The notes below the pieces were generated by a model, which was given only the letters and a program-made list of their open reading frames with translations, did not search any database and was not told the DNA's origin. A program made the position numbers and the translations under genes. This document shows, piece after piece, positions 18,876-28,300 of a DNA stretch of 64,000 nt (its first letter is position 1; every line of letters begins with the position of its first letter). The DNA comes from JANMJD01 sp963847945 (GTDB taxonomy: Bacteria; Actinomycetota; Acidimicrobiia; Acidimicrobiales; Ilumatobacteraceae). Location: the NCBI GenBank assembly GCA_963847945.1, contig CAWKBX010000003.1, forward strand, positions 1 to 64,000, in the 5' to 3' direction.

Positions 18876-19506
18876 GAGACGCCTCGAAAGCGGACGTCAG
18901 TGATTCCGAACAGTTCGACAGTTGGCACTTCGTCAACGTTATCAGGTCAGTTACTCGCGAGAATCAAACGTTGAGAAGTGATGCTTCTCGCGGCTAGCCG
19001 AACAAACGTCGCATGGTGCTGGACTGCTGGGAGATGCAGCTGAGCCCACCGTGGCGGCGTGACAACGATTCATTGACCTTCATCTGACACTCGATTCCTC
19101 GCGTCGGAGGTCATGGTGCGCCACGTCGGTGTACCGGGGCAAGGCTGGAAGTCCCATGATTTCTCGACGTCCCACGATCTCAGGACCAACGTCCGCATCA
19201 ACGATCGTTCGACGGCGTCGGAAGCCGAGCAGGCCCGAGTCACGCGGTTACATCGTTGGCACACGGTTTCGTGTCAGATCGAGTCGCGGCTGGCATATCC
19301 AGGTGCGTCGTCAGCGCGACTCACCCGACGTGGGAAGCCACGCCGCCAGCGCCAATAAGTGCAGTGGTTCGTGGGCTGTTCGCGAAATCTGTTCCCGTCG
19401 TGTTCCCGAACGTGACGGCAGATCAGGGTAAGTCGTGGTCGCTACTGGTCAAACTTGACCTGTTTAGGTCAACATGTTTCCGCTGGTCACAACCAATTTA
19501 CCAGGG
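18876..19506. other. island edge with no recognisable gene
   Basis: About 630 bases between the DUF1016 gene and tRNA-Arg. Open frames exist but none resembles a protein family, and codon use is not convincing. It contains a palindrome at 19455-19472. The position beside a tRNA 3' end makes it a good place for an integrase attachment region. Confidence 0.4.
19455..19472. promoter_or_regulatory. palindrome near the tRNA 3' end
   Basis: TTGACC-TGTTTA-GGTCAA is a perfect 6-bp inverted repeat with a 6-base spacer, and another GGTCAA occurs at 19448. It lies 35 bases from the tRNA-Arg 3' end. It may be a recombinase arm site or an operator; nothing further can be said from the sequence. Confidence 0.35.
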
Positions 19507-19578
19507 CGCCCTCGGCAAGATTCGAACTTGCGCCACCGGCTCCGGAGGCCGGTACTCTATCCCCTGAGCTACGAGGGC
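19507..19578 (-). tRNA. tRNA-Arg (anticodon CCG)
   Basis: The minus strand folds as a cloverleaf. Acceptor GCCCTCG pairs with CGAGGGC, the D arm lies at GCTCAGGGGATAGAG, and anticodon stem CCGGC/GCCGG encloses loop CTCCGGA with anticodon CCG. The T arm is GCAAG-TTCGAAT-CTTGC and the discriminator is G. CCA is not encoded. It reads CGG codons. The 3' end points left into the mobile region, so it is a plausible integration target. Confidence 0.95.
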
Positions 19579-19688
19579 GGGGGCCCCACATGCGAGCACA
19601 GGGAGCACCGGCAGGATAGCGGGCCGTGACGGCCGCCCGACAGTCCTTTCGAAGCGGGCTACGGTTGGCCTTCTTCGAGGGAGGCCCG

Positions 19689-20543
19689 ATGTGTGAGTTT
19701 CATCGAACGGGGAGACGAGCGTTCCTCACCGACCTTGGTCGGGGAGCGCTGGCGATCTCGGTGTTCACCCCTATTTTCGGTGCGTGTTCGTCGGACGACG
19801 GTGAGGCGGGCCAGCAAGTGACGACTTCGCCGCCCGACACCACCCGGGCACCGTCGACCGTCGTCCCCGCGACCCGGTCGCCGGTGGAATCCACGACTGC
19901 GGCCGACTCGACGTCGCCAGGTGTCGCGGCAACGGCCGCACCGGGCGATGCCGCCGTTGCGATCAGCTATCGGCGCGTCAACCTGGGGTTTGTGTCGGCA
20001 TACGTGCTCGTACGGGACAACGAGGCGGCCGTGATCGACACGGGAATCGCCGGGAGTGCCTCGGCGATCGGCGACGCGCTGACCGCAGCATCGCTCGATT
20101 GGGGAGCCGTCCGCCATGTGCTGCTCACCCATCACCATCCCGATCACGCCGGCAGTATCGGCGATGTGTTGAACGCCGCGGTCAACGCCACCGCCTATGC
20201 CGGCGAGGCCGATGTCGCCTCGATCACTGCACCACGCGCCGTCTCGTCGGTGGCCGACGGCGACGAGGTGTTCGGCCTGCAGATCGTCGGGACACCAGGC
20301 CATACCGCTGGCCACATTGCGATCTACGACCCGTTGGGCAAGGTGCTGGTCGCCGGCGATGCGATCAACAATGTCGACGGCCTGTCGGGCCCGAATCCGC
20401 AGTTCAGCACCGACATGGTGACGGCTCTTGCATCGGCCAAGGCCCTCGCCAACATGTCGCTCGACACGATCTACTTCGGGCATGGCGATCCGATCGAGGG
20501 CGGCGCCGGGCCACTGCTGACACGAGCGGCCGCCAGCTGGTAA
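19689..20543 (+). CDS. Tat-exported metallo-beta-lactamase-fold lipoprotein
   Basis: 284 residues from ATG 19689, with GGGAGG 7 bases upstream. The N-terminus has a twin-arginine motif (GRRAFLTDL) and a lipobox (TPIFGAC), followed by a Thr/Ser/Pro-rich linker to about residue 90. The metal-binding motif LLTHHHPDHAG is near residue 145. A second His lies in GTPGHTAGH, an Asp in VLVAGDAI, and a final His in YFGHGDP. MBL-fold hydrolases of this type act on thioesters, lactones or phosphoesters; the substrate here is unknown. Acts outside the membrane. First backbone gene after the island. Confidence 0.85.
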   Translation: MCEFHRTGRRAFLTDLGRGALAISVFTPIFGACSSDDGEAGQQVTTSPPDTTRAPSTVVPATRSPVESTTAADSTSPGVAATAAPGDAAVAISYRRVNLGFVSAYVLVRDNEAAVIDTGIAGSASAIGDALTAASLDWGAVRHVLLTHHHPDHAGSIGDVLNAAVNATAYAGEADVASITAPRAVSSVADGDEVFGLQIVGTPGHTAGHIAIYDPLGKVLVAGDAINNVDGLSGPNPQFSTDMVTALASAKALANMSLDTIYFGHGDPIEGGAGPLLTRAAASW

Positions 20544-20665
20544 GCGGCGTTCGCTTCGAACACGCTCACTGGCGCGCCGAAGCGGCTGTGAGCGGCCGCC
20601 AGCCGCCAGCACCGAATCGGGAATCGAGATGGGGTCGTACAGGGGAGGCCGTTACCCTTGGCGAG

Positions 20666-22406
20666 ATGTCTGATCCCCTCGTCATCGTCGCTGACCTGCT
20701 CGCCCCGGCCTTCGCCGAGGTCGCCGGTCGACGGGGCGAGTTTGTCGACCCGGTGGTGCGTCCCTCCGAGCGGGCCGATGCCCAGGCCAACGGCGCGTTG
20801 GCGCTGGCCAAGTCGCTCGGCCAGAACCCGCGCGAGGTCGCCATGGCGGTTGTCGAGCGTCTCGCCGACTCCCTTGATGGCACCGCGTCGCTCGAAGTCG
20901 CCGGGCCTGGCTTCATCAATGTCACGCTCTCCGACTCCTTCATCGCCGCCCAGTTGGCCGGCATCGCCATCGACGACCGCCTCGGGGTCACGCCGCACGC
21001 CGACCGAGACCGTCGTTGTCGATTACTCGGCTCCGAACGTCGCCAAGGAGATGCACGTTGGTCATCTGCGCTCGACGATCATCGGCGACGCCCTCGTCCG
21101 GCTCAACGAGTTCGTCGGCCGCACGGTCATCCGCGAGAACCACATCGGCGACTGGGGTCGCCCGTTCGGCATGCTGATCGAGCACCTGCTCGACCTCGGC
21201 GAGGCCGAAGCGGCCCACGAACTGTCGGTCGGTGATCTCGATGGCTTCTACAAGCAGGCCAACGACAAGTTCAAAGACAACGAGGAGTTCCAGGATCGCG
21301 CCCGCCAGCGCGTCGTGCTGCTCCAGGGCGGTGAGCCCGAGACATTGCGCCTGTGGCAAGTCCTCGTCGCCGAGTCGGCCCGCTACTTCCAAGAGGTCTA
21401 TCGCCGTCTCGAAGTCCGCCTGAAGGGCGATGACAACATGGGCGAGAGCAGGTACAACGATCTGCTCCAACCCGTGGTCGAACGACTGCACGCCGCCAAG
21501 CTGCTGGTCGACTCCGATGGCGCTGAAGTGGTCTTCCCGCCGGGCTACACCAACCGCTCCAACGAGCCGTTGCCGCTGATCATCCGTAACTCGGTGGGCG
21601 GGTTCAACTACGCCACCACCGACTTGGCGACGGTCATCGACCGTGTCGAACGGCTCAGCGCCACCAGGCTGCTCTACGTCGTCGGTGCCCCGCAGGCCCA
21701 ACACCTGCACATGGTGTGGGACGTCTGTCGGATGGCGGGCTGGGTACCCGACGATGTCGAGATCGTTCACGTGCCGTTCGGCAGCGTGCTCGGCGAAGAC
21801 CGCAAGATGTTCCGCAGTCGCACCGGAGGCAGCGTCAAGCTCTCCGATCTGCTCGACGAAGCAGTCGCCCGCGCCGCGGTGGCAGTCGCCGAACGCAACC
21901 CCGAGTTGTCGGAGGTCGAGCGGGCCGATGTCGCCCGGATGATCGGGATCGGGGCGATCAAATACGCCGACTTGTCCAACGATCGGGTGAAGGACTACGT
22001 CTTCAACTTCGATCGCATGCTCGCGTTTGAGGGCAACACCGGGCCGTATTTGCAGTACGCCCATGCCCGGATCTGCTCGATCTTCCGTCGGGCCTCGATC
22101 GACCGTTCCACCGCACGGGCCACCGCGCCGGCGATCAGCGCCCCCCAGGAACGCTCGCTGGCGCTCACGCTGCTCGGCTTCGACGCCGCGATCGCGGCCA
22201 CGCTCGAGACCTATAGCCCGCACAAGTTGTGCACGTATCTGTTCGATCTCGCTCAGGAGTTCACCGGGTTCTACGAGGCGTGCCCCGTGCTCAAGGGCGA
22301 CGACATCGCCTTGCGCAACAGTCGTCTCGCCCTGTGCGACCTGACGGCCCGGGTGCTCGCGGCCGGCCTGTCGCTGCTCGGCATCGAGGCTCCGGAGCGG
22401 ATGTGA
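20666..22406 (+). CDS. argS: arginyl-tRNA synthetase, one frameshift near 20999
   Basis: Class I aminoacyl-tRNA synthetase that charges tRNA-Arg. The N-terminal Arg-specific domain starts at ATG 20666 (MSDPLVIVADLL). A net +1 near 20999 separates it from the catalytic domain VVVDYSAPNVAKEMHVGHLRS, where HVGH is the HIGH motif. The KMSKS equivalent is RKMFRSRTG, and the DALR anticodon-binding domain ends LSLLGIEAPERM. Repaired length is about 580 residues, normal for the family. The enzyme is essential, so the break is probably a sequence error. It overlaps lysA by 4 bases. Confidence 0.92.
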
Positions 22407-23770
22407 GTACAGGAGTGAGCGCAGCGAACGCCGACCGACCGAGCGCCAGCGAATCGGGTGGCGATGGGGTCCGGGGGCGCAGCCCCCGGGAAGTGGGGAG
22501 CGCGCTTCCTTGGCATCTGCTGCCTGACACGGCGGCCGTCGACGGCGACGGTGGGCTGACCATCGGTGGCTGTCTACTCACCGACCTCGCCGCCGAGTTC
22601 GGCACCCCCGTCTTCGTCTACGACGAGGCCCATCTCCGTCAACGCGCCCGTGACGCGGTCGCCGCGTTCGGGGCCGACCGGGTGGTCTACGCGACCAAGG
22701 CGTTCCTCTGTACGGCCATGGCTCGTCTCGCTCACGAGGAGGGGATGCTGCTCGACGTCGCCTCCGGTGGTGAGCTGTATGTGGCGCTGCGGGCCGGGGT
22801 ACCGGCCGATCGTTGCGTACTCCATGGCAATAACAAAAGTGTCGATGAGCTGCAGATGGCGATCGAAGCAGGCATCCGCCACATCAACGTCGACTCGTTC
22901 GAGGAACTGGCCCGCATCTCGGCGCTGCATCAGCCGGGAGCGCCCCGAGTCCGCATCCAACTGCGGATCACCCCGGGGGTGCATGCCCACACCCACGAGT
23001 ACATCGCCACGGGCCAAGACGACTCGAAGTTCGGCTTCAACCTCGGCAATGGCGACGCCCAGCGGGCCGTCGACATCGCCCTCGCATCCTCGGCCGTCGA
23101 GCTGATCGGCCTGCATTGCCACATTGGTTCCAACGTGTTCGCCGTCGAGAGCTTCGGTCTGGCGGCCGAGATGATGGCTCGCTTTGCCGTCCCGTTCGGC
23201 CTGCCTGAGCTGACCCTCGGCGGCGGGCTCGGCGTGGCCTACGTCGGCGGTGAAGAGGGACCGTCGCTCGCCCACTGGGGCAAGGTGGTTCTCGACGCCT
23301 GCAGCTCGGTCGGTATCGACTCGGCCGTGTTCGTCGAGCCCGGCCGCGCGATCGTGGCGTCGGCTGCCGTCACGCTCTACACCGTTGGCACGATGAAGCA
23401 CATCCCGGGCGTGCGGGACTACCTGGCCGTCGATGGCGGCATGAGCGACAACCCCCGCCCGGTGCTCTACGGCAGTGGCTACGAGGCGTTTCTCCCCCGT
23501 GACGTGCGGGGCGATCGCCCGGCGAGAATGCGGATCGTCGGCAAGCACTGCGAAAGCGGCGACGTACTGATCTTCAACGCCGCCGTGCCCGCCGATGTCG
23601 CGGTGGGCGACGTGTTGGCGATGCCGGTGACCGGGGCGTACGGCCATTCGATGGGGTCCAACTACAACAAGGTCACCCGACCACCGGTCGTCTTCGTTCG
23701 AGATGGTCGGGTGCGACTGGTAGTGCGGCGCGAATCGTACGAAGATCTCGTGCGATGCGACCTCGACTGA
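22403..23770 (+). CDS. lysA: diaminopimelate decarboxylase
   Basis: PLP enzyme that decarboxylates meso-diaminopimelate to lysine, the last step of lysine synthesis. 455 residues from GTG 22403, which overlaps the argS stop. PLP Lys99 lies in VVYATKAF, and other motifs are GLHCHIGSN, the phosphate-binding GGGLGVAY, EPGRAIV, CESGD (partner-subunit Cys) and AYGHSMGSNYN. The first 30 codons coincide with a dispersed palindromic repeat (22453-22492), so GTG 22493 is a serious alternative start. Intact. Confidence 0.93.
   Translation: MSTGVSAANADRPSASESGGDGVRGRSPREVGSALPWHLLPDTAAVDGDGGLTIGGCLLTDLAAEFGTPVFVYDEAHLRQRARDAVAAFGADRVVYATKAFLCTAMARLAHEEGMLLDVASGGELYVALRAGVPADRCVLHGNNKSVDELQMAIEAGIRHINVDSFEELARISALHQPGAPRVRIQLRITPGVHAHTHEYIATGQDDSKFGFNLGNGDAQRAVDIALASSAVELIGLHCHIGSNVFAVESFGLAAEMMARFAVPFGLPELTLGGGLGVAYVGGEEGPSLAHWGKVVLDACSSVGIDSAVFVEPGRAIVASAAVTLYTVGTMKHIPGVRDYLAVDGGMSDNPRPVLYGSGYEAFLPRDVRGDRPARMRIVGKHCESGDVLIFNAAVPADVAVGDVLAMPVTGAYGHSMGSNYNKVTRPPVVFVRDGRVRLVVRRESYEDLVRCDLD
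22453..22492. repeat. REP-like dispersed palindrome, copy 1
   Basis: CCGGGGGCGCAGCCCCCGG with flank GGCGATGGGGT occurs here. In inverse orientation it recurs at 38151-38178 (CGGGGGCTGCGCCCCCG then AACCCCATCG). The similarity continues some 20 bases further into ATCGGGTGGCG. Occurrence within the 5' end of lysA is unusual for this type of repeat. Confidence 0.6.
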
Positions 23771-24282
23771 CTGACTCACGTATCGGCCGGGCCATCTCCT
23801 CGATCGGCGGCCTGCTGCGACGCGGCACCGTGACCACCACCGGCGGCGACCGCCGCCGCCGCCGTCCGAAGGTGGCCGTTCCTGAACGTCACGGCCAGGC
23901 CGCGCCGGCCGACGCCGCGGTCGGCGATGTTCGGTTCGCCTACGAGCCGTGTCTCGACGGTGACCCCGACCCCGGGGAGGTCGTCTGGGCCTGGGTCTCA
24001 TACGCCGAGGATCCGACGATGGGCAAAGACCGCCCGGTTGTCATCGTCGGGCGCGCCGGAGCGTTCCTCGCCGCCGTGGCGTTGACCACCAAGGGCCACG
24101 ATCACCCCGACAACGTCTTCATCGGGACCGGCCCGTGGGACCCGGCAAACCGCGACAGCTGGGCCAAGCTCGATCGCATCGTCCGCATCGACCCGGCGAC
24201 GATGCGCCGCGAGGGAGCGATCCTCGACAAGGCTCGGTTCGACGCCTTGGTCGCGAAACTGCGCCGCCACACCTCGTCATAA
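23755..24282 (+). CDS. PemK/MazF-like family protein
   Basis: 175 residues. The first 50 are basic and low in complexity (RRRRRPKVAVPERHG). From residue 60 the PemK-like SH3 fold appears: FAYEPCLDGDPDPGEVVWAWVSYAEDP, GKDRPVVIVGR and LDRIVRIDPATMRREGAIL. The single-gene actinobacterial branch of this family usually lacks an antitoxin partner, and none is visible here. It overlaps the lysA 3' end by 16 bases, so it is probably co-transcribed. RNase activity is not proven for this branch. Confidence 0.75.
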   Translation: MRPRLTDSRIGRAISSIGGLLRRGTVTTTGGDRRRRRPKVAVPERHGQAAPADAAVGDVRFAYEPCLDGDPDPGEVVWAWVSYAEDPTMGKDRPVVIVGRAGAFLAAVALTTKGHDHPDNVFIGTGPWDPANRDSWAKLDRIVRIDPATMRREGAILDKARFDALVAKLRRHTSS

Positions 24283-24332
24283 CGAGGAGCGACGGCGCAG
24301 TTGCAACGGAGTAACCCTGGCGGGCCGCGGGA

Positions 24333-25253
24333 TCAGACGATGTGACCGGTGACGTCGATGATGACGTTGGTCTTGTTGGCCCCGCCGCGAATCTTGATTT
24401 TGCCATCGGCGCTCACCGGGGTGACGACCGTGTTGGCGATGTCTTGACCCGGGGCGCTCCAGTTGACGCTGGAGTTACCCGGCCAGGTGGGAGTATCCGC
24501 GTTGAATACGGCGACGTAGCCGCCGCCGCCCTCGGTGCCCGACAGGGTCAGGGTCAGTACCGCGGCGCCGATGCCGAGTGGCAAACCGAGCGAGACGATT
24601 CGCTCCTCGTTGGCGGCCAACTTGGTCAAGCCGCCGGCGCGAGTGTCGTAGACCCGCGGGTTCGGCCCGGCGAAAGCTACGAACGGTGACGGGACCGTGT
24701 AGCCAACCCGGCAGCCATAGACGGCCGTGTTGGTCGGCAGATTGACGAACACCGTCGGCTTGCTGTTCAACGCGACTGGCGTGTTCGTGGTGAACGTCAG
24801 CGTGAACGCGCCTGCTGCCGCCGTTGTTGCCTCGGTGATCAGTGTCGCACCGAAGTTGGTGGAGTCGGTCTTCCAGAGCTGAGCTCGGGCGGTGCCGACG
24901 ACGTTGTTGCCGTACACCTCGATCTCACGAATAACGGCCCCGACTGGCAGTTGCATCTGCAGTCGTGCCCATCCGGAACTCGCTCCCGTGAATCGGAAGG
25001 CTCCATCGCCGGTGGTATACGCCTGGGTCGAATCGAGCGGGTGGAACTCGTAGCCGGTGAGTACTCCGTAACGCAGGCCTGGCTGGGTGCCTGTCGGCAC
25101 GGCGTTGGGCAGGCCACTTGTGTCGCCCTGGCCGATGTCGGCGTGGGCCGTTCCGGGTGAGAGCAGCATCGCCGCGCTGGTCACGCCGGCAAGCGCCGTC
25201 AGGCCGCCGATGAGCTGTCGCCGGCTGACACCTTCAGTAGTTGAATCGTCCAT
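24333..25253 (-). CDS. Tat-exported protein with beta-repeat domain
   Basis: 306 residues from the ATG at 25253 (GGGAGA upstream). The twin-arginine signal SRRQLIGGLTALAG ends near AHA. The middle region has a CBM-like or jelly-roll character (VGAVIREIEVYGN, RAQLWKTDS). The last 110 residues read RVYDTRAGGLTKL, AAVLTLTLSGT, YVAVFNAD and NVIIDVTGHIV. That is the same domain pattern (DTR ... LNVT ... NxxIADVxGYF) repeated three times in the protein at 55490. Function is unknown; a cell-surface or secreted role is likely. A longer upstream frame lacks a good start. Confidence 0.7.
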   Translation of the reverse strand: MDDSTTEGVSRRQLIGGLTALAGVTSAAMLLSPGTAHADIGQGDTSGLPNAVPTGTQPGLRYGVLTGYEFHPLDSTQAYTTGDGAFRFTGASSGWARLQMQLPVGAVIREIEVYGNNVVGTARAQLWKTDSTNFGATLITEATTAAAGAFTLTFTTNTPVALNSKPTVFVNLPTNTAVYGCRVGYTVPSPFVAFAGPNPRVYDTRAGGLTKLAANEERIVSLGLPLGIGAAVLTLTLSGTEGGGGYVAVFNADTPTWPGNSSVNWSAPGQDIANTVVTPVSADGKIKIRGGANKTNVIIDVTGHIV

Positions 25254-25366
25254 TGGATCTCCCTTTCTGAACAGCGACTCGACCGTTCGAACCGCCCCGC
25301 ATATTCCACGGAGGGTGTTCCCCCCGCGCCGAATGTACTCCGGTTCTAGAGCTGCGGGATCGCGGC

Positions 25367-28300
25367 TCAGATACGTCGGGCGGAAGTGTTTTCTGCTCGG
25401 GGCGCGAGTGATGCCGAGATGTCGCGTAGTGCCGCCGCGATCACCGACATCGGGTCGGATCCGACGTTCGCTTCGGCCCACCGCGAGCGCAGGTCGGCGA
25501 CCAGCGCCTCGTCAGCGGGGGTCGCCGTGCCGAGGACGGCCGGGAGTCGAGCCTGGTTCCACGCGGCCGCCGCGGCGAGGGTTTGAGACTCTTGGCGGTA
25601 GTGATCGCGCACCGCGGCATCGACCTCGTCGGTGGTCATCGCCGGCAGGATCCGTTGGGCGATGCGGGCCATGTTGCGGTATGAGCCCTGCAACAGGAAC
25701 GACGGTTCACCGCGCATCTGGTCGGTCATCGTCGCCGAGGCAATGTAGGCACCGTTCACCTTCAACAGTTGGTCGCGGACCCGCACCAGATGGCCGAGGG
25801 CCTTGGTCATCGCGCTCAACTCGGTCGCGCCATACGGCTGGGAGAGCTGGTCGCTGCGCACTTGTTCACCCGCCGCGGCCTGCAGCAGGAGTTCGAGATC
25901 GCGCCGACCGCGGGTCACCAACGGGGCGAGGGTCTCGTTGACGCCACAGGCATTCTCGATGTAGCTCTGGGCGAACGCGGCGGTGTTCCCGGCGACGACA
26001 TCGCCGAGATTGAACACGTCGGCGCGGTTGGCGAGCATGTCGGGAATGCGAAAGGTGGAGCCGTCGGATGTGTACGGGTTGCCGGCCATCACGGTGACGA
26101 ACCGCTTTCCCGACAACGAGAACGTCCGCGCCTCGCCTTGGAGCACCCCCTCGATGCGCCGGGTGGCGTCGCACAGCGGGATGAACTTTTGCAGGAACTC
26201 GGGCGACGTGTGTTGGATGTCGTCGAGGTAGCAGATGACGTTGGTGCCCATGGCGAACGAACGGTTGAGCTTGGTCAGTTCCTCCGCCGAAGCGGCATCG
26301 GGTGCGGCCGTCGGGTCGAGGCTGGTGACCCCATAGCCGAGCGCTGGTCCGTTGATCTTGACCAGGGCGAATCCGAGCAGGTCGGCGACGTATTCGACGA
26401 GTGTCGTCTTGCCGTAACCGGGGGGTGAGATGAGCAGAAGGAGGCCCTGCGACGCACCATTGAGGCCGAGTTGACGAGCAAGGTTGTCGCCGATCAGCGG
26501 GAAGTACACGTCGTCGATCAACCGGTTGCGGACGAACGACGAGATCACCTTGGGCCGCAATCGATCGATGTCGAGTCGTGTTCGCTCACTCGTCAACGCC
26601 GCTCGGCGGGCGGCGGAGAACGCCTGGAATCGAGCCAGCCCGTCGCGGCGGTAGGTGAGGAAGTCGGTATAGGCGTCGCCCATCTCGATGCGCAGTTGCC
26701 CCGCCGAGATCGTCGGGTGGGTGCTGAGCAGTCCGTCGATCTCGTAGCTCGCCGGAATACCGGCGACCGGACGAACCGACGGTTCACGCAACCGCCAGGC
26801 CACCTCGGCGGCGGTGCTCGTGGAGAGCTCGGGGCAGCGGTCTTGCGTCCAGCGGACGATCTGTCCGAATGATGCGGCGCGTATGTCGAGTCGGCTCTCG
26901 GTGGCCCACCGGGTCACGGTCTGCGCCGCGTCGGCGGCCGCGCCGGTGATCGCCAGGTCGTCGCCGTGGCCGACGAGGTACTCCACGCAGCCCACGGGGT
27001 CGACGGTGAAGCCGGCTTCGGTGGCAATCTGGGTCAGCGGGCCCGCGGCCCGCTGGACGAGGTTGGCAAACGAACGTCCCGGGCCATCGACGCCGCGGCC
27101 CAACGAACGAATGGCGAGAAGTTCACGGCCCAGATCGTCGCGGTCACGGGCGCTTATCTGGCCGAGCCATGTGCCGGCGACCGCTCGGACCCGGCCCGAA
27201 TACCACAGGCCTGCCGACGACCATATCGAGCTGGTCGCAGTGAGAATTCGACGGGCGTCGGCGTCGTGGACCCCTGGCTCGTAGCCGTCATCGATTCGTT
27301 GGCTGACCAGCTCACTCACCACCCGGTCGGCCGCAGCGCCGAGCCGCTGGGCCTCGCACGCCAGATAGACGGCGCGCGACATCGTCGGCGTTTCACTCGG
27401 ATAGGTCTGCCCGGCGAGGTCGGTGAACGGGTCGAGGGCATCGGAGCCGAGTGGCAACGACAGTTCGGTTCCCGTCAGTCGCACACGGAATCGGCCGTCC
27501 TCGGCCGCCAGGCGCAATTCGAACGGCTCACTGTTGACGCCGATCTTCCACCGCCCGACTTTGACTGTGCCCGCCTCGAACAGCTCGGAACGATCGGTGA
27601 CGGCCCGACGGGCGGTGTCGCGGGCGGTGGCCAGGGCCACTTCCAGCTCTCCGGCGCGCCCCGTCTCGCCGCTCGCTCGCAGTTCGGTGATCGACGTGCG
27701 GATCTTGTTGGCGAGCGCGTCGGTGGCGAAGAACGCATCGACGGCGCCGCGGTCGGGCAGCGTCGTGGCCCGCGACGAAATGGTCGCCAACACCCGCTCG
27801 GCCGATGCAGCGAGCCGTTCGATCCGACTGGTCCGTTCGGCGGCCAGTGTCTCGCGGCGCTGGGAGAAGGCGGTGTACAACTCGTCGCGCTTGGTCGCGA
27901 TCGCCTCTGCGAACTGGGTGACCGCGCCGTGGGCGAGTTCGACATTCTCCAACTCAGCGGTCAGCGACGCCATCGCCGCGTCACATGCCGCGGCGCTGTC
28001 GGCCGACATGATTGCCGCCTGGGCGCGCTGGGCGATCACGGCCATCGAGGCGGTGAACCCGGCCGATTGCTCGGTGGTACGCAGCGCATCGGCTCGCCGG
28101 TCGAGCCCGGCGCGCACCGCGTTGCGTTGGGCGAGGGCGTCGGACAATCGTGTGAGGACGGCAGTCTTGCGGGTCGGGTCGGCAACGTCGAGCCCGCCGA
28201 CCACCTCGGTGAGCAACACCAGCCGCTGGCCGGCGGTATCGACCTCGGTCGCCAGCAGACCGATTGCCGCCGCGGTGGGTGCCCGCTGCGCGGCGGTCTC

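Noticed and set aside
22403..22492. Riboswitch or leader peptide in front of lysA
   Set aside because: There is no intergenic space; lysA overlaps argS and the unusual sequence there is the REP-like palindrome.
23755..24282. Complete MazEF-type toxin-antitoxin pair
   Set aside because: Only the PemK-like protein is present; the upstream gene is lysA and no small antitoxin frame is found.
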